NCBI GenBank assembly: GCA_007122875.1
Contig: SKSS01000080.1
Span: forward strand, 1 to 37,241
From: Salinarchaeum sp.
GTDB taxonomy: Archaea; Halobacteriota; Halobacteria; Halobacteriales; QS-1-68-20
Direction: 5' to 3'
DNA: 37,241 nt
Under the pieces are notes generated by a model. That model was not told where the DNA came from, searched no databases, and saw only the letters and a program-made list of their open reading frames with translations. The number at the start of each line of letters is the position of its first letter. Positions within the stretch are counted from its first letter, which is position 1. Positions 1-7,784 of this stretch are shown here, piece after piece. A program made the position numbers and the translations under genes.

Positions 1-77
1 CCGACGATCAGGATCAGCGTCTTGACGATCATCAAAACCATCGTAATATCGTCTCCGGCGGTGTCGTGGGGACTCAT
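1..77 (-). CDS. DUF7521-like small membrane protein (N-terminus only, cut by window start)
   Basis: Only the first 25 or so codons are inside the window. The start codon overlaps the stop of the upstream winged-helix gene in an ATGA (ATG at 77-75, TGA at 76-74), so the two are almost certainly translationally coupled. The visible N-terminus is a short polar leader followed by the hydrophobic run MVLMIVKTLILIVG, the start of a first membrane helix. This resembles the N-terminus of the small membrane protein encoded at 645-974, which suggests both are DUF7521-type proteins; such proteins commonly sit beside winged-helix regulators in haloarchaea. The function of the family is unknown to me. The call rests on a short fragment plus context. 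Confidence 0.6.
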   Translation of the reverse strand, partial: MSPHDTAGDDITMVLMIVKTLILIV

Positions 78-451
78 ACTTCTTTTTGTACCTCCGACCA
101 CATCTCCGCAAGCCGTTCGTCGGCGGTTCGGGGAGGACGTTCGATCTCGATGTCGAGGGTTTGCTCCTCGTTCATGTAGATCCTGATCTCCTCGAACGCC
201 ACTTCGTACCGCGTGGTGTGGTGGCCATCCGAGCGGATCTCCGTGAGTTCGGTCAGCAGACTCGACTCCGAGAGGAGATCCAGTTTCCGATAGATCGTCG
301 ACATCGGAATGTCACACGCTTCGGACAGGTCGCTCGCCGAAAGCGGCGCGTCGAGCGCCTGGACGATCGCCCGGCAGTCCTCGTCTTCGAGCGCTTCGAG
401 GATGGGCACTAACTCCGGATCGTCCCTGGCGTCGAACGGATCGCGGACCAT
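74..451 (-). CDS. Winged helix-turn-helix transcriptional regulator
   Basis: A 125-residue acidic protein. Residues about 15-75 form an ArsR/MarR-like winged-helix fold: a helix with EALEDEDCRAIVQAL, then the HTH pair LSASDLSEACDIPMSTIYRKLDLL, then a wing ending in TTRYEV. The C-terminal part (EIRIYMNEEQTLDIEIE and following) looks like a small dimerisation or effector segment without a recognisable ligand motif. The start ATG at 451 lies about 30 bases after a TTTTAA box, so the mRNA is probably leaderless. It overlaps the downstream membrane-protein gene by ATGA and is divergent from the related membrane protein at 645. By context it probably regulates this small membrane-protein cluster, but the target is inference. 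Confidence 0.85.
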   Translation of the reverse strand: MVRDPFDARDDPELVPILEALEDEDCRAIVQALDAPLSASDLSEACDIPMSTIYRKLDLLSESSLLTELTEIRSDGHHTTRYEVAFEEIRIYMNEEQTLDIEIERPPRTADERLAEMWSEVQKEV

Positions 452-474
452 CGTTCGAGGGTCGGAGTCCCACC

Positions 475-484
475 CCTTAAAACG
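475..484 (-). promoter_or_regulatory. TATA-like box for the winged-helix regulator
   Basis: On the minus strand the sequence reads TTTTAA (482-477), about 26-30 bases upstream of the ATG at 451. That is the spacing expected for a haloarchaeal leaderless transcript. Confidence 0.5.
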
Positions 485-553
485 GACTGATTCGCACCCG
501 AGTTACGGTCTCGACTCGTCGTCGATTCTCACACGGTGGGAACGGACCGAGTT

Positions 554-562
554 CTTTTATTA
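554..562 (+). promoter_or_regulatory. TATA-like box for the DUF7521-like gene
   Basis: CTTTTATTA lies about 85 bases before the GTG start at 645. Transcription would begin near 585-590 and leave a leader long enough to hold the AGGAGGTGA ribosome binding site. This is one of the few clearly leadered genes in the window. Confidence 0.4.
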
Positions 563-644
563 CCCATGTGGAGAATTCGCCTGTAAGAGAGACGATGATC
601 CGATCGACCACCCACCAGACGAACCGTTCGAGGAGGTGAGACAG

Positions 645-974
645 GTGGATCACCTCACCGTGATTATCGCGCTGGCGAACACCTTCACCCTCGTGTTCGG
701 GGGCGTCGTCACCGCGCTTGCGTGGCGTGCTGCCCGCCGAACGGGCGCTCCCGCCCTCCGTGCGCTCGCGCTCGGCCTCGGTCTCGTCACCCTCGGGGCG
801 CTCCTCGGCGGCACGCTGCATCAGATCGCTGGCTTCGAATTCCAGACCGCCATCGCCGTCCACAGCGTCTTCACGGCGATTGGGTTCGGCACGCTCGCGT
901 ACTCGCTGTACGCCGAGATGGCGGACACCGGATCGCCGTCCACCCCATCTCGAGAACACGCAGAGGAGAGCTAG
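645..974 (+). CDS. DUF7521-like small membrane protein
   Basis: A 109-residue integral membrane protein. The open frame extends far upstream, but the start chosen is GTG at 645 because a strong ribosome binding site (GGAGGTGA, about 633-639) sits just ahead of it and the protein then begins VDHLTVIIALANTF, directly at the first membrane helix. Three or four hydrophobic helices are visible (residues about 5-25, 32-55, 63-80 and a short one after), ending in a polar tail. RAARRTGAPALRALALG is a typical positively charged cytoplasmic loop. It is divergent from the winged-helix regulator and is a probable paralogue of the membrane protein cut at the window start. Its stop codon overlaps that of the convergent MFS gene in a CTAG. 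Biochemical function unknown. Confidence 0.75.
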   Translation: MDHLTVIIALANTFTLVFGGVVTALAWRAARRTGAPALRALALGLGLVTLGALLGGTLHQIAGFEFQTAIAVHSVFTAIGFGTLAYSLYAEMADTGSPSTPSREHAEES

Positions 975-2143
975 TAACCGAGCGAGAACAGCCGATTCGT
1001 TACGATCGCCGCCAGCGCAATTCCCATCACGACCGCCAACAGCCCAAAGGCAACCTCCCACCCGACGAGGTCGGCGAGCGCGCCGACTACAACGCTCCCC
1101 GCCGCGCCGACGGTCATATACACCGTCCGGACCAGCCCGAACCCCCGTCCACGTTCGGCGTCCGCGAGGTTATCCATGAAGCGCGACTGCAACGGGGCAC
1201 CCCAGCTCATCGAGACGCCCACGACGACCACCGCCAGCACCGTCGTGGCCGTCCCGTTTGCGCCGACGAGCAACAGATATCCTCCGGTGCCCATCACCAT
1301 CGTCCCCGCGACGGCTGCGTCCCTCGAGTATCGGTCCGAGAGCGCCCCCAACAGCGGCTGTGTCGCCCCGTGAACCACGAAGTACAGCGAGAACAGCGCG
1401 CCGGCCATCGTCCGGGAGAACGCCTGCCCCTCCTCTAAAAACGCCGGAAGAAACGACGCCGTTGCCTGCCAGGTGAACGCCCCGATGATCGCCAGTCCGG
1501 TCGTGTAGGCAATCTCCGGGCGGGTGAGCAGCTCCCTGAGGCCGTCGAGCGCGACTCGTTCTCGGATGGGTTCGTCCGGAACCCGCGGCTCGGTCCGCTC
1601 GACCCGCCATGCGAACAGGATGAACACCGGAATCGCCACGGCGGCTCCGGTCGCGATCGCCGCCTGCCAGCCGTACCGTGCCCCGACCGCAGCGGCGGCG
1701 ATCGGCGCGAGCAGCCCCGCGAGCGGCCCTCCGGCGACGTGAACCCCGATTGCCCGGCCGATGTCGTCGAACTGGCGGGTCAGCAGCGTTGTCGCCACGC
1801 TGTAGTGAAGCCCCGCCGCTGCCCCGAGTCCGACCGCAACCAGCGCGAACAGGGCGAACGACGGCGAGAGCGCGAGCAGGAGGCTGGCGACGGCCGTTCC
1901 CCCGACGGCCGTCAGGATGACAACGCGCTCTCCGTAGCGATCACCGAGGACGCCGCTCGGAAACTGTGAGAGCGCGTACGCCGCCCACATGCCCGAGAGC
2001 GCCAGTCCGACGAGCCCGTGGCTCACGTCGAACGCATCAACGATGTCGGGGACGACGGGGCTGATCGCCAGCCGGGCGACCATCGTTGCGAAGAACGCGA
2101 GCATACAGAGTCCAAGAACGGTGTGACGGTAGCGCCAGCGCAC
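971..2143 (-). CDS. Major facilitator superfamily transporter
   Basis: A 12-helix MFS permease, about 390 residues. MFS signatures are visible: the helix 2-3 loop GVLGDRYGERVVIL (motif A), repeated weakly in the second half as GALSDRYSRDAAV. The N-terminus begins just before helix 1 (HTVLGLCMLAFFATMVARLAISPVV). The frame stays open far upstream into the neighbouring gene, so the start is uncertain. I chose GTG at 2143 because the protein then starts VRWRYRH just before helix 1 and avoids overlap with the upstream gene stop at 2223. It follows another MFS gene on the same strand with a gap of about 78 bases and may be co-transcribed. It ends in a tail-to-tail CTAG stop overlap with the plus-strand gene. 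Substrate cannot be inferred. Confidence 0.85.
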   Translation of the reverse strand: MRWRYRHTVLGLCMLAFFATMVARLAISPVVPDIVDAFDVSHGLVGLALSGMWAAYALSQFPSGVLGDRYGERVVILTAVGGTAVASLLLALSPSFALFALVAVGLGAAAGLHYSVATTLLTRQFDDIGRAIGVHVAGGPLAGLLAPIAAAAVGARYGWQAAIATGAAVAIPVFILFAWRVERTEPRVPDEPIRERVALDGLRELLTRPEIAYTTGLAIIGAFTWQATASFLPAFLEEGQAFSRTMAGALFSLYFVVHGATQPLLGALSDRYSRDAAVAGTMVMGTGGYLLLVGANGTATTVLAVVVVGVSMSWGAPLQSRFMDNLADAERGRGFGLVRTVYMTVGAAGSVVVGALADLVGWEVAFGLLAVVMGIALAAIVTNRLFSLGY

Positions 2144-2220
2144 GACCGCCAGTTTATCGGGGATGTGAAAATCGGTTCCGATGACGGCAGAGGCGTACCG
2201 GGACCGACTGGGATTCTCGA

Positions 2221-3582
2221 TCAGCGTCGCCGGCCACCGGGCGGACGGAGGAACAGCCCCATCAGTCCCGCGAGCAACGCCATGATGCCGCCAACGACAA
2301 AGCTCGCGTCCCAGCCGATCACGCCGACGAGCCAGCCGACGACGCCGCCGCCGAAGACGCCGCCCCACATCTTGCTGGAGTACAGCAGCGCGTAGTTCGA
2401 CGATGAGTGCTCGTGGCCGTAGTAGTCGGCGACCGTACTCGGAAAGAGCGAAAACTGGGAACTCCAGAAGAAGACGGCCACGACGACGGCGATGACGTAG
2501 CCCGCGCCGACCTCGAACGCCCCGAAACCGACGATCGCCAGGGTGGCGACCCCGCATACGAGAAACGACCCGGCCATCACCCGTTCCCGTCGCATCCGAT
2601 CGGAGAGTCCGCCGACGATCAACCGCCCGCCACCGGAGGCGAGCGGGAGGAGCGTGGCCGCGACCGTCGCCACCAGCGCGGTTAGTTCCAGCTGTTCGGC
2701 GTAGAGGACGACCCGCGCCGTGATCATCAGTCCCGCACCGGCGACGAACGTAAACATGAGGTACATCGTCCAGAACTGCCACGTTCGAACGGTTTCCCGC
2801 CAGGTGTACTGTTTCGGCTGGCTGCGCTCGTAGCCGCCGTCCTCCCGTACCGTTCCTTCGGAATTGGCGTCGGGAGACCCCGTTTCGGTATCGTGATCGT
2901 CCTCAGCGTCGATCCCCGCGCGTTCGGAATCGGTGGCGTCGTCGGTCTCGAACGCCGTCTCCGAGACGAATCCCGACGGCGGATCCCGCAGGACGAACGC
3001 CCCGACTGCGATCCCGAGACCGATCAGCACGCCCATCCCCGTGAGCACGTACGGGAGCGACTCCGGCGCGGAGTACGCCCGGACGAACGGGACGAACAGG
3101 GCGCTTCCGCCGCCGAACGCCATCGTTCCGACGCCAGTCGTGAGCCCGCGCTTGTCGGGAAACCACTTGATCGCGGTGTTGACCGCAATCGTGTAGACGA
3201 TCCCGACGCCGACCGCGCCGATCGCGTAACTCACGTACAGCACCCACGTCTCGGCGGCGAACGCGGTTCCGAGATAGCCGCCACCCGCCAGCACGCCAGC
3301 GAGCAGCGTCAGCTTCCGGGGTCCGTAGCGGTCACGATACCAGCCGGCCGGAAACTGCGCCAGTGACATCACGACGACGTAGACCGTGAACACGAACCCG
3401 ATCACCGCGAGCGAAGCGTCCAGGCGGATCGCCAGCGGTCCCTCGATTGACGACCAGACGTACTGATACGGGCTCACCAGCGCCATCATCACCGCCGCAG
3501 CGGTGACTTGCCACCACCGCGAGTACCCCAGCACTTCTTTCGCGCGGGCCGAATAATCGCTCTCGTCGTGTGCTGCCGTCAT
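2221..3582 (-). CDS. MFS transporter of the oxalate/formate antiporter-like (OFA) family
   Basis: A 453-residue MFS permease with 12 predicted helices. The N-terminal half carries the motif A loop AGWYRDRYGPRKLTLLAG and the GVGIVYTIAVNTAIKWFPDK stretch, which is characteristic of OFA-family carriers (RlTP/OxlT-like monocarboxylate carriers). The second half has GGLSDRMRRERVM. An acidic linker of about 60 residues (rich in D/E, about residues 205-265) separates helices 6 and 7; such a cytoplasmic linker is common in haloarchaeal members. Start ATG at 3582. OFA relatives move small organic acids, but the actual substrate is not visible in the sequence. It is upstream of, and possibly co-transcribed with, the second MFS gene. 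Confidence 0.88.
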   Translation of the reverse strand: MTAAHDESDYSARAKEVLGYSRWWQVTAAAVMMALVSPYQYVWSSIEGPLAIRLDASLAVIGFVFTVYVVVMSLAQFPAGWYRDRYGPRKLTLLAGVLAGGGYLGTAFAAETWVLYVSYAIGAVGVGIVYTIAVNTAIKWFPDKRGLTTGVGTMAFGGGSALFVPFVRAYSAPESLPYVLTGMGVLIGLGIAVGAFVLRDPPSGFVSETAFETDDATDSERAGIDAEDDHDTETGSPDANSEGTVREDGGYERSQPKQYTWRETVRTWQFWTMYLMFTFVAGAGLMITARVVLYAEQLELTALVATVAATLLPLASGGGRLIVGGLSDRMRRERVMAGSFLVCGVATLAIVGFGAFEVGAGYVIAVVVAVFFWSSQFSLFPSTVADYYGHEHSSSNYALLYSSKMWGGVFGGGVVGWLVGVIGWDASFVVGGIMALLAGLMGLFLRPPGGRRR

Positions 3583-3847
3583 GGATGTCCCAGTGTACTA
3601 CGCACGGTTGCCGCGCTTCGTTCGTCTTCCACGTCTGTGTCACACTCCATCATCGGGCCGCCTTATCGGTTGCCATCCCGGCACCAGTTCGGGGATGATC
3701 CCGCGTTCCCGAGCGACTGACAAGCCGCCCGTGCCGAAGTCGGATCAGAGCCGGTCCAGGAGAGCATACGTACCCGTCGTCGGCGCGGAAGGATGCTACC
3801 GCTCGAACTCATGACGCCAGTCCTACATTTTGGCCCGAAACATAACG

Positions 3848-3856
3848 TATTTATAT
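3848..3856 (+). promoter_or_regulatory. TATA box for the globin-coupled transducer
   Basis: TATTTATAT is centred about 27 bases before the GTG start at 3879, which fits a leaderless transcript and supports that start. The rest of the 3583-3878 intergenic stretch is a divergent promoter region with no further gene that I can see. Confidence 0.65.
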
Positions 3857-3878
3857 CTTTCCCCAAATATGTTCCATC

Positions 3879-5507
3879 GTGGCTATTGACAAGCGATTCG
3901 GTCGGGGTGGCCTGAACGAACAGGTCAATCCCGCGGAACTTCTCGATTCGATCGGGCTGGACGACGACGAACTCGCCTGGCGAAAAGAACACATCAATTT
4001 CGACGAGACGGACGTGGAGCGGCTGTCTGCGTTAGAGGATGTCTTTCGCGCTCACGACGACGAAATCGCCGATCGGTTCTACGAGAATCTCACGAATCAC
4101 GACCGCACACTGGAGATTTTCAGTCGTTCTCCGAAGGGTATCGAGGAGTTGAAAGAGACGCAGCGAGCGTATCTCGTCACGCTCTCTGCTGGCAACTACG
4201 GCGAGGAATACTTCCGAGACCGGGCCCGAATCGGCAAGCTTCACGACCTGCTGGAGATGCCGCTGAATCACTACATCGGCCAGTACGGGATCTATTACAC
4301 CCTCCTGCTGGAAGTGCTCGATGACCGTATTCAGGAGAACGTCGTCGAGGCGATCCGTGAGTGGACCGTCGAGGAGTTCGACGACAGTGACGAGACCGGC
4401 GTCGGCTCTCGGCTGTTCGGGGCGTTCGGACGCGACGACGCACACGGAGAGACCGGAGAACTGTCCGCCGCTCTCGAAGAGACCGTCCGAGAGGAGATCC
4501 ACGCCAACGTACAGGATCTGCTGTCGGTCCTTCGGATCATCAACCTCGACATGCAGGTTGCCGTGGACACGTACGTCGACTCTTACAGCAGCCAGATCGA
4601 AGCGGAAGCCGAACGCCGCGCGCAACTCGCGAAGGAGGTTCAACGGGACGCCTGGAATCCGCTTCGGGACCTCAACACCGCCGCTGGCGAGGTCGCCCGG
4701 AGTGCCGAGGAGATCAGCGCTCGGACCGAGCAGAGCACGGAGGGCATCACGGCCATCGCCGACGAACTGGCGAACGTCGGTGCGGCCACCGAGGAGATCG
4801 CTTCGACAGCGAGCGAGGTAGAGGAGACGGCCAGACACGCACGGAGGACCGCTCAGAACGGGCGAAACGAAGCCGAACGTGCGTTCTCGGCGGTGTCGGA
4901 CGTAACCGAAGCGACGCGGGACGTCGGCGAAGAGGTCGCCGACCTCGAATGCGTTCTCGACGACCTCGATGACACCCTGGAGAGCCTCGACGAAGTCACG
5001 CGCCAGACCAAGCGAATCGGTCGAGAGGCGACGTTACAGTCGACACAGGCCAGCGGCGATCGGGAGACGCTCAGAGCCCTCGCTGACGAGGTGAAGTCGT
5101 TCGCCGACGAGACCGAACGACGGTTGGAGTCCGTCTACGGACAGGTCGAGTCCATGCACGACCCGCTCCGATCGACCGCCGAGTCGGTGGAGGTCGCACT
5201 CGACGAGGTCGAAGACGGAACCGAATGCGTCGAATCGTGCATGCAATCCCTCGACGAGATCGTCGACGCCATCGAGGAGGCCACCGACGGCGTCGGCGAC
5301 GTCGCGGACGCGACCGAGTCACAGGCCGAGAGCGCGGAAGGGGTCGCCGCGGCCGCCGATCAGGCCGCCGCCGAAATCGATGCCATCGCCGGCGAAACCA
5401 GCGACATCGCCGCCGCAACCGAAGAGCAGAAAGCACAGTTGGCACAGATCGTCCACTCGCTCAAACGGTTGACCGAGGAAAACGAAACGGTGGAAGCCAC
5501 CGGCTGA
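3879..5507 (+). CDS. HemAT-like globin-coupled transducer with a degenerate signalling tip
   Basis: A soluble 542-residue sensor. Residues about 15-165 form a protoglobin (globin-coupled sensor) domain like HemAT; the proximal haem-ligand histidine is H122 in RARIGKLHDLLEMPLNHY. Family members bind haem and sense oxygen. An acidic linker (about 165-200) leads to a helix with MQVAVDTYVDSYS, typical of HemAT, then a long coiled coil (about 235-540). The usual MCP hairpin tip (consensus around QTNxLALNAxIEAARAGE) aligns without gaps to residues about 371-413, but only QT and ADEV survive; the middle reads KRIGREATLQSTQASGDRET. The frame is intact, so this is divergence rather than a frameshift. 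Start GTG 3879 is supported by the TATA box 27 bases upstream. Haem binding is family knowledge; coupling to CheA/CheW is doubtful here. Confidence 0.88.
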   Translation: MAIDKRFGRGGLNEQVNPAELLDSIGLDDDELAWRKEHINFDETDVERLSALEDVFRAHDDEIADRFYENLTNHDRTLEIFSRSPKGIEELKETQRAYLVTLSAGNYGEEYFRDRARIGKLHDLLEMPLNHYIGQYGIYYTLLLEVLDDRIQENVVEAIREWTVEEFDDSDETGVGSRLFGAFGRDDAHGETGELSAALEETVREEIHANVQDLLSVLRIINLDMQVAVDTYVDSYSSQIEAEAERRAQLAKEVQRDAWNPLRDLNTAAGEVARSAEEISARTEQSTEGITAIADELANVGAATEEIASTASEVEETARHARRTAQNGRNEAERAFSAVSDVTEATRDVGEEVADLECVLDDLDDTLESLDEVTRQTKRIGREATLQSTQASGDRETLRALADEVKSFADETERRLESVYGQVESMHDPLRSTAESVEVALDEVEDGTECVESCMQSLDEIVDAIEEATDGVGDVADATESQAESAEGVAAAADQAAAEIDAIAGETSDIAAATEEQKAQLAQIVHSLKRLTEENETVEATG

Positions 5508-5660
5508 GACGGCGACCGTCAGTTGCGGTCACGCGGTAACAGGAACCGACCGGCCCGGTCGATAGCCAGCGGAGCGTAGACGAGCGAGCCACACGGCAGA
5601 CGAGGAGAAAGTCCATGACGTCAGTCGTGGGAATATCAACCGATGGTTGAGCGATCGCGT

Positions 5661-6053
5661 TCAGTCGTCCACGGTGGATTCGACGAACTCGAAAAGCTTA
5701 TCAAACTCGTCCGGAAGGCCGTTTTTCGCCTTCTCGATGTTTCCCACCGGGACGACTTCTCCGACGACCGCCACGATCTGCTGGGCGTGATAGTTCGCGT
5801 CGGCGCGATCGACGCCCTCGCGATCGGCGACCCGGTTGAGGAACTCGTCGTAGCCGAAACGTTGGCCGTGATCCGCTTCGGCTAGGTACCGATCGATCTC
5901 CATCGGCAACGGACTGGCGAGGTCGGTCGCCTCCCCCTCGGGTAGTCGCTCACCGAGCGTGGTGAGTGTCGCCCGCGTCGCCCGGACTGCCGGGCCGAGT
6001 TCGGCCAGTTCGAGCCGGTTCTGTACCTGCCCCAGAAACTCCTTGTAATTCAC
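5661..6053 (-). CDS. DUF2267 domain protein
   Basis: A 130-residue acidic cytoplasmic protein covered by DUF2267. It begins VNYKEFLGQVQNRLELAE and contains AVRATRATLTTLGERLPEGEATDLA followed by a second, similar helical half (GYDEFLNRVADREGVDRADA). These two tandem half-repeats are typical of the family. The open frame extends upstream in low-quality sequence, but the GTG at 6053 is preceded by GGGAGGGA at good spacing and matches the family's usual N-terminus, so I chose it. The molecular function of DUF2267 is not established. It is divergent from mobA, with about 124 bases between them. Confidence 0.85.
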   Translation of the reverse strand: MNYKEFLGQVQNRLELAELGPAVRATRATLTTLGERLPEGEATDLASPLPMEIDRYLAEADHGQRFGYDEFLNRVADREGVDRADANYHAQQIVAVVGEVVPVGNIEKAKNGLPDEFDKLFEFVESTVDD

Positions 6054-6177
6054 CCTGATTCCCTCCCCGCGATCGGTTACAACCGGCTGGCAGAAATAGC
6101 CGAGGGTCGGTTCACGAATAGCGTCACCGACTCGCCGATACAGGGATTGATAGCCCTCCGATCCGAACGCTCGGGCG

Positions 6178-6801
6178 ATGACGGACCGATCGCTGGCGGG
6201 ACTTGTCCTCGCCGGAGGGTTTTCGACGCGGTTCGGGGAGGAAGAGAAGGCCGTTGCGCCCCTCTCTGGAACGCCGATGATTCGTCGGGTGGTCGATCGA
6301 CTCTGCAAGGTCACCGATGAGATCGTGGTGAACTGCCGATCGGAGCAACTCGACGCGCTTCGAGACGCCCTTGACGATCGGGTCGAGGTACCGAGGTTCG
6401 CGGTCGATCCAGTTGCCGATCGAGGGCCGATCGGTGGCATCCACACCGGACTCGACGCAATCGATGCCGAGTACGCCGCGGTTGTCGCCTGCGACATGCC
6501 GTTCCTCGATCCGGCGCTGTTCGATCTCCTCCTCGGACGCGCACAGCAGCACGATGGTGCCGTCGTCCGACTCGACGATGGGTGGTTCCAGACCACGCAG
6601 GCGATCTATCGAACCGACCCGATGCGTCGTGCCTGCGCCGACGCGATCGACGCCGCCGACAACCGGATCCTGACCGCGCTGGACGAACTCGACTGGGTCG
6701 TCGTAGAGCAGCGGGATCTCGAAGCCGAGGGGATTTCGCTCGACACGTTCGAGAGCATCGATACGAAGGAAGATCTTCGGGCGGCGGAGCGACGCCTCTG
6801 A
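6178..6801 (+). CDS. mobA: Molybdenum cofactor guanylyltransferase
   Basis: A 207-residue nucleotidyltransferase that by family transfers GMP from GTP to molybdopterin to give the bis-MGD or MGD cofactor in the cytoplasm. The signature LVLAGGFSTRFGEEEKA (residues 9-25) is the nucleotide-binding G-rich loop with its lysine; DRGPIGGIHTGL (81-92) and CDMPFL (105-110, metal-binding Asp) are the other diagnostic motifs. The length is normal for MobA. A weak TATA-like box (GATTGATAG) lies about 30 bases before the ATG. The next gene, facing it from the other strand, is a YqeC-like protein, a family linked to molybdenum hydroxylase maturation. A MocA-type cytidylyltransferase is a possible alternative within the same fold, but the short length and context favour MobA. 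Confidence 0.88.
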   Translation: MTDRSLAGLVLAGGFSTRFGEEEKAVAPLSGTPMIRRVVDRLCKVTDEIVVNCRSEQLDALRDALDDRVEVPRFAVDPVADRGPIGGIHTGLDAIDAEYAAVVACDMPFLDPALFDLLLGRAQQHDGAVVRLDDGWFQTTQAIYRTDPMRRACADAIDAADNRILTALDELDWVVVEQRDLEAEGISLDTFESIDTKEDLRAAERRL

Positions 6802-6847
6802 TTCCGTGGAACCCCACGTCGGACCGGCAGCGATCGGGTCGACGTGC

Positions 6848-7597
6848 TCACCGAATCACGTCGACGACGGGCCGGTCCGCGATCATCCGGGCGATCACGA
6901 CGCGGGGAACGTCGGTTCGGTCGAGCACCTCGGCTGCGATCTCCCGTCCGAGACGCTCCAGCGCCGGCGTGTCGGCCATGTTCAGCATCGGAACGACCGT
7001 CGCGTCCGCCGGCACGTCCTTTCGCCCGGCCCGCTCGCTCGCCAGAATAGTGGCGACGTGTTCCGGGCGGATCGCCTCCCCCTCGTCGAGACCGGTGATC
7101 GACGCGACCCGCTCGGGTCGATGAACTACCCCCTCGTCGAGTGGCTCACCCACGGCTTGGACGCTTGCAATCGGGACGACGGTGTCGGCCGAGACGGGAA
7201 GCTGTGGTTCGTTTTCCTTCGGAGCCTTGAGCCAGCGAGTGCGCGCACCGTCGGCTTTCACGAGGATCGCACACTCCTCGCCGACCGCGGCCGCCAGGTC
7301 GTCGACGACGCGGGGATCGTACCCGCGATAGCGATCGGGACCGTCCCGTGCCGCGACGAGTCCGACGGGCCACCGTGGGGACTCACGGACGGCCGCGATC
7401 GGATCGTCGGTCACGCGAACCGAGTCGACGTGTCGCTCGAACGGCGGAATCCGAACGGTCGAGGTGACGATTGCCCGGTCGATTCGTTCGGCGAGCGCGT
7501 AGAGGGTCGACTTCTTCCCGCCAGCTCCGACGACACACGTCACGCCACGGTCGGCATCGAGCGCGGAGACGAGCGAGGAGGTCACGTGTCCGTTCAT
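6848..7597 (-). CDS. yqeC: YqeC-like putative selenium-dependent molybdenum hydroxylase accessory protein
   Basis: A 249-residue protein. A P-loop-like motif VVGAGGKKSTLYAL lies at residues about 22-35, followed by TSTVRI, and the family hallmark ILVKADGARTRWLKAPKENE lies near the middle, then LPVSADTVVPIASVQAVG. These match the YqeC family, proposed to help mature selenium-dependent molybdenum hydroxylases in organisms with the partners MocA and XdhC. The gene is convergent with mobA with a 46-base gap, which fits a molybdenum cofactor role. No selenium genes (selD, yqeB) are visible in this window, so the selenium link is family inference. Start ATG at 7597; the TATA box is not obvious. Confidence 0.8.
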   Translation of the reverse strand: MNGHVTSSLVSALDADRGVTCVVGAGGKKSTLYALAERIDRAIVTSTVRIPPFERHVDSVRVTDDPIAAVRESPRWPVGLVAARDGPDRYRGYDPRVVDDLAAAVGEECAILVKADGARTRWLKAPKENEPQLPVSADTVVPIASVQAVGEPLDEGVVHRPERVASITGLDEGEAIRPEHVATILASERAGRKDVPADATVVPMLNMADTPALERLGREIAAEVLDRTDVPRVVIARMIADRPVVDVIR

Positions 7598-7734
7598 GGC
7601 TCTCAGTCACACTCTGGGAACTTGGTCCTACCCCAATCGATCACGGCAACCGATTCGTTCGCTTCCAACACCAGTTGCCGTCGGGTCGGAGTTCAGAACC
7701 GCTGGAACCCCCAGCAGGCCACCGCACGACACCA

Positions 7735-7784
7735 CACCTACCGCGACGCCAGCACCGGACACCTACCGCGACGCCAGCACCGGA
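7735..7784. repeat. Perfect 25-bp tandem duplication at the 3' end of the stress-protein gene
   Basis: Positions 7735-7759 and 7760-7784 are identical 25-base units (each starting CACCTACCGCGACGCC). The second unit holds the last codons (PVLASR) and stop of the universal stress protein; the first is an extra copy just past the stop, shifted out of frame. Confidence 0.95.

Noticed and set aside
971-974. Shared CTAG stop codons as a regulatory site
   Set aside because: The four-base overlap of convergent TAG stops is a simple consequence of tight packing; nothing else supports a function.
2144-2782. N-terminal extension of the first MFS protein beyond GTG 2143
   Set aside because: The extension is Arg-rich, without homology, and lies in the antisense-like frame of the upstream MFS gene.
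4989-5117. Frameshift as the cause of the unusual transducer tip
   Set aside because: The reading frame is open and aligns with the MCP consensus on both sides without a gap, and ADEV follows in register.
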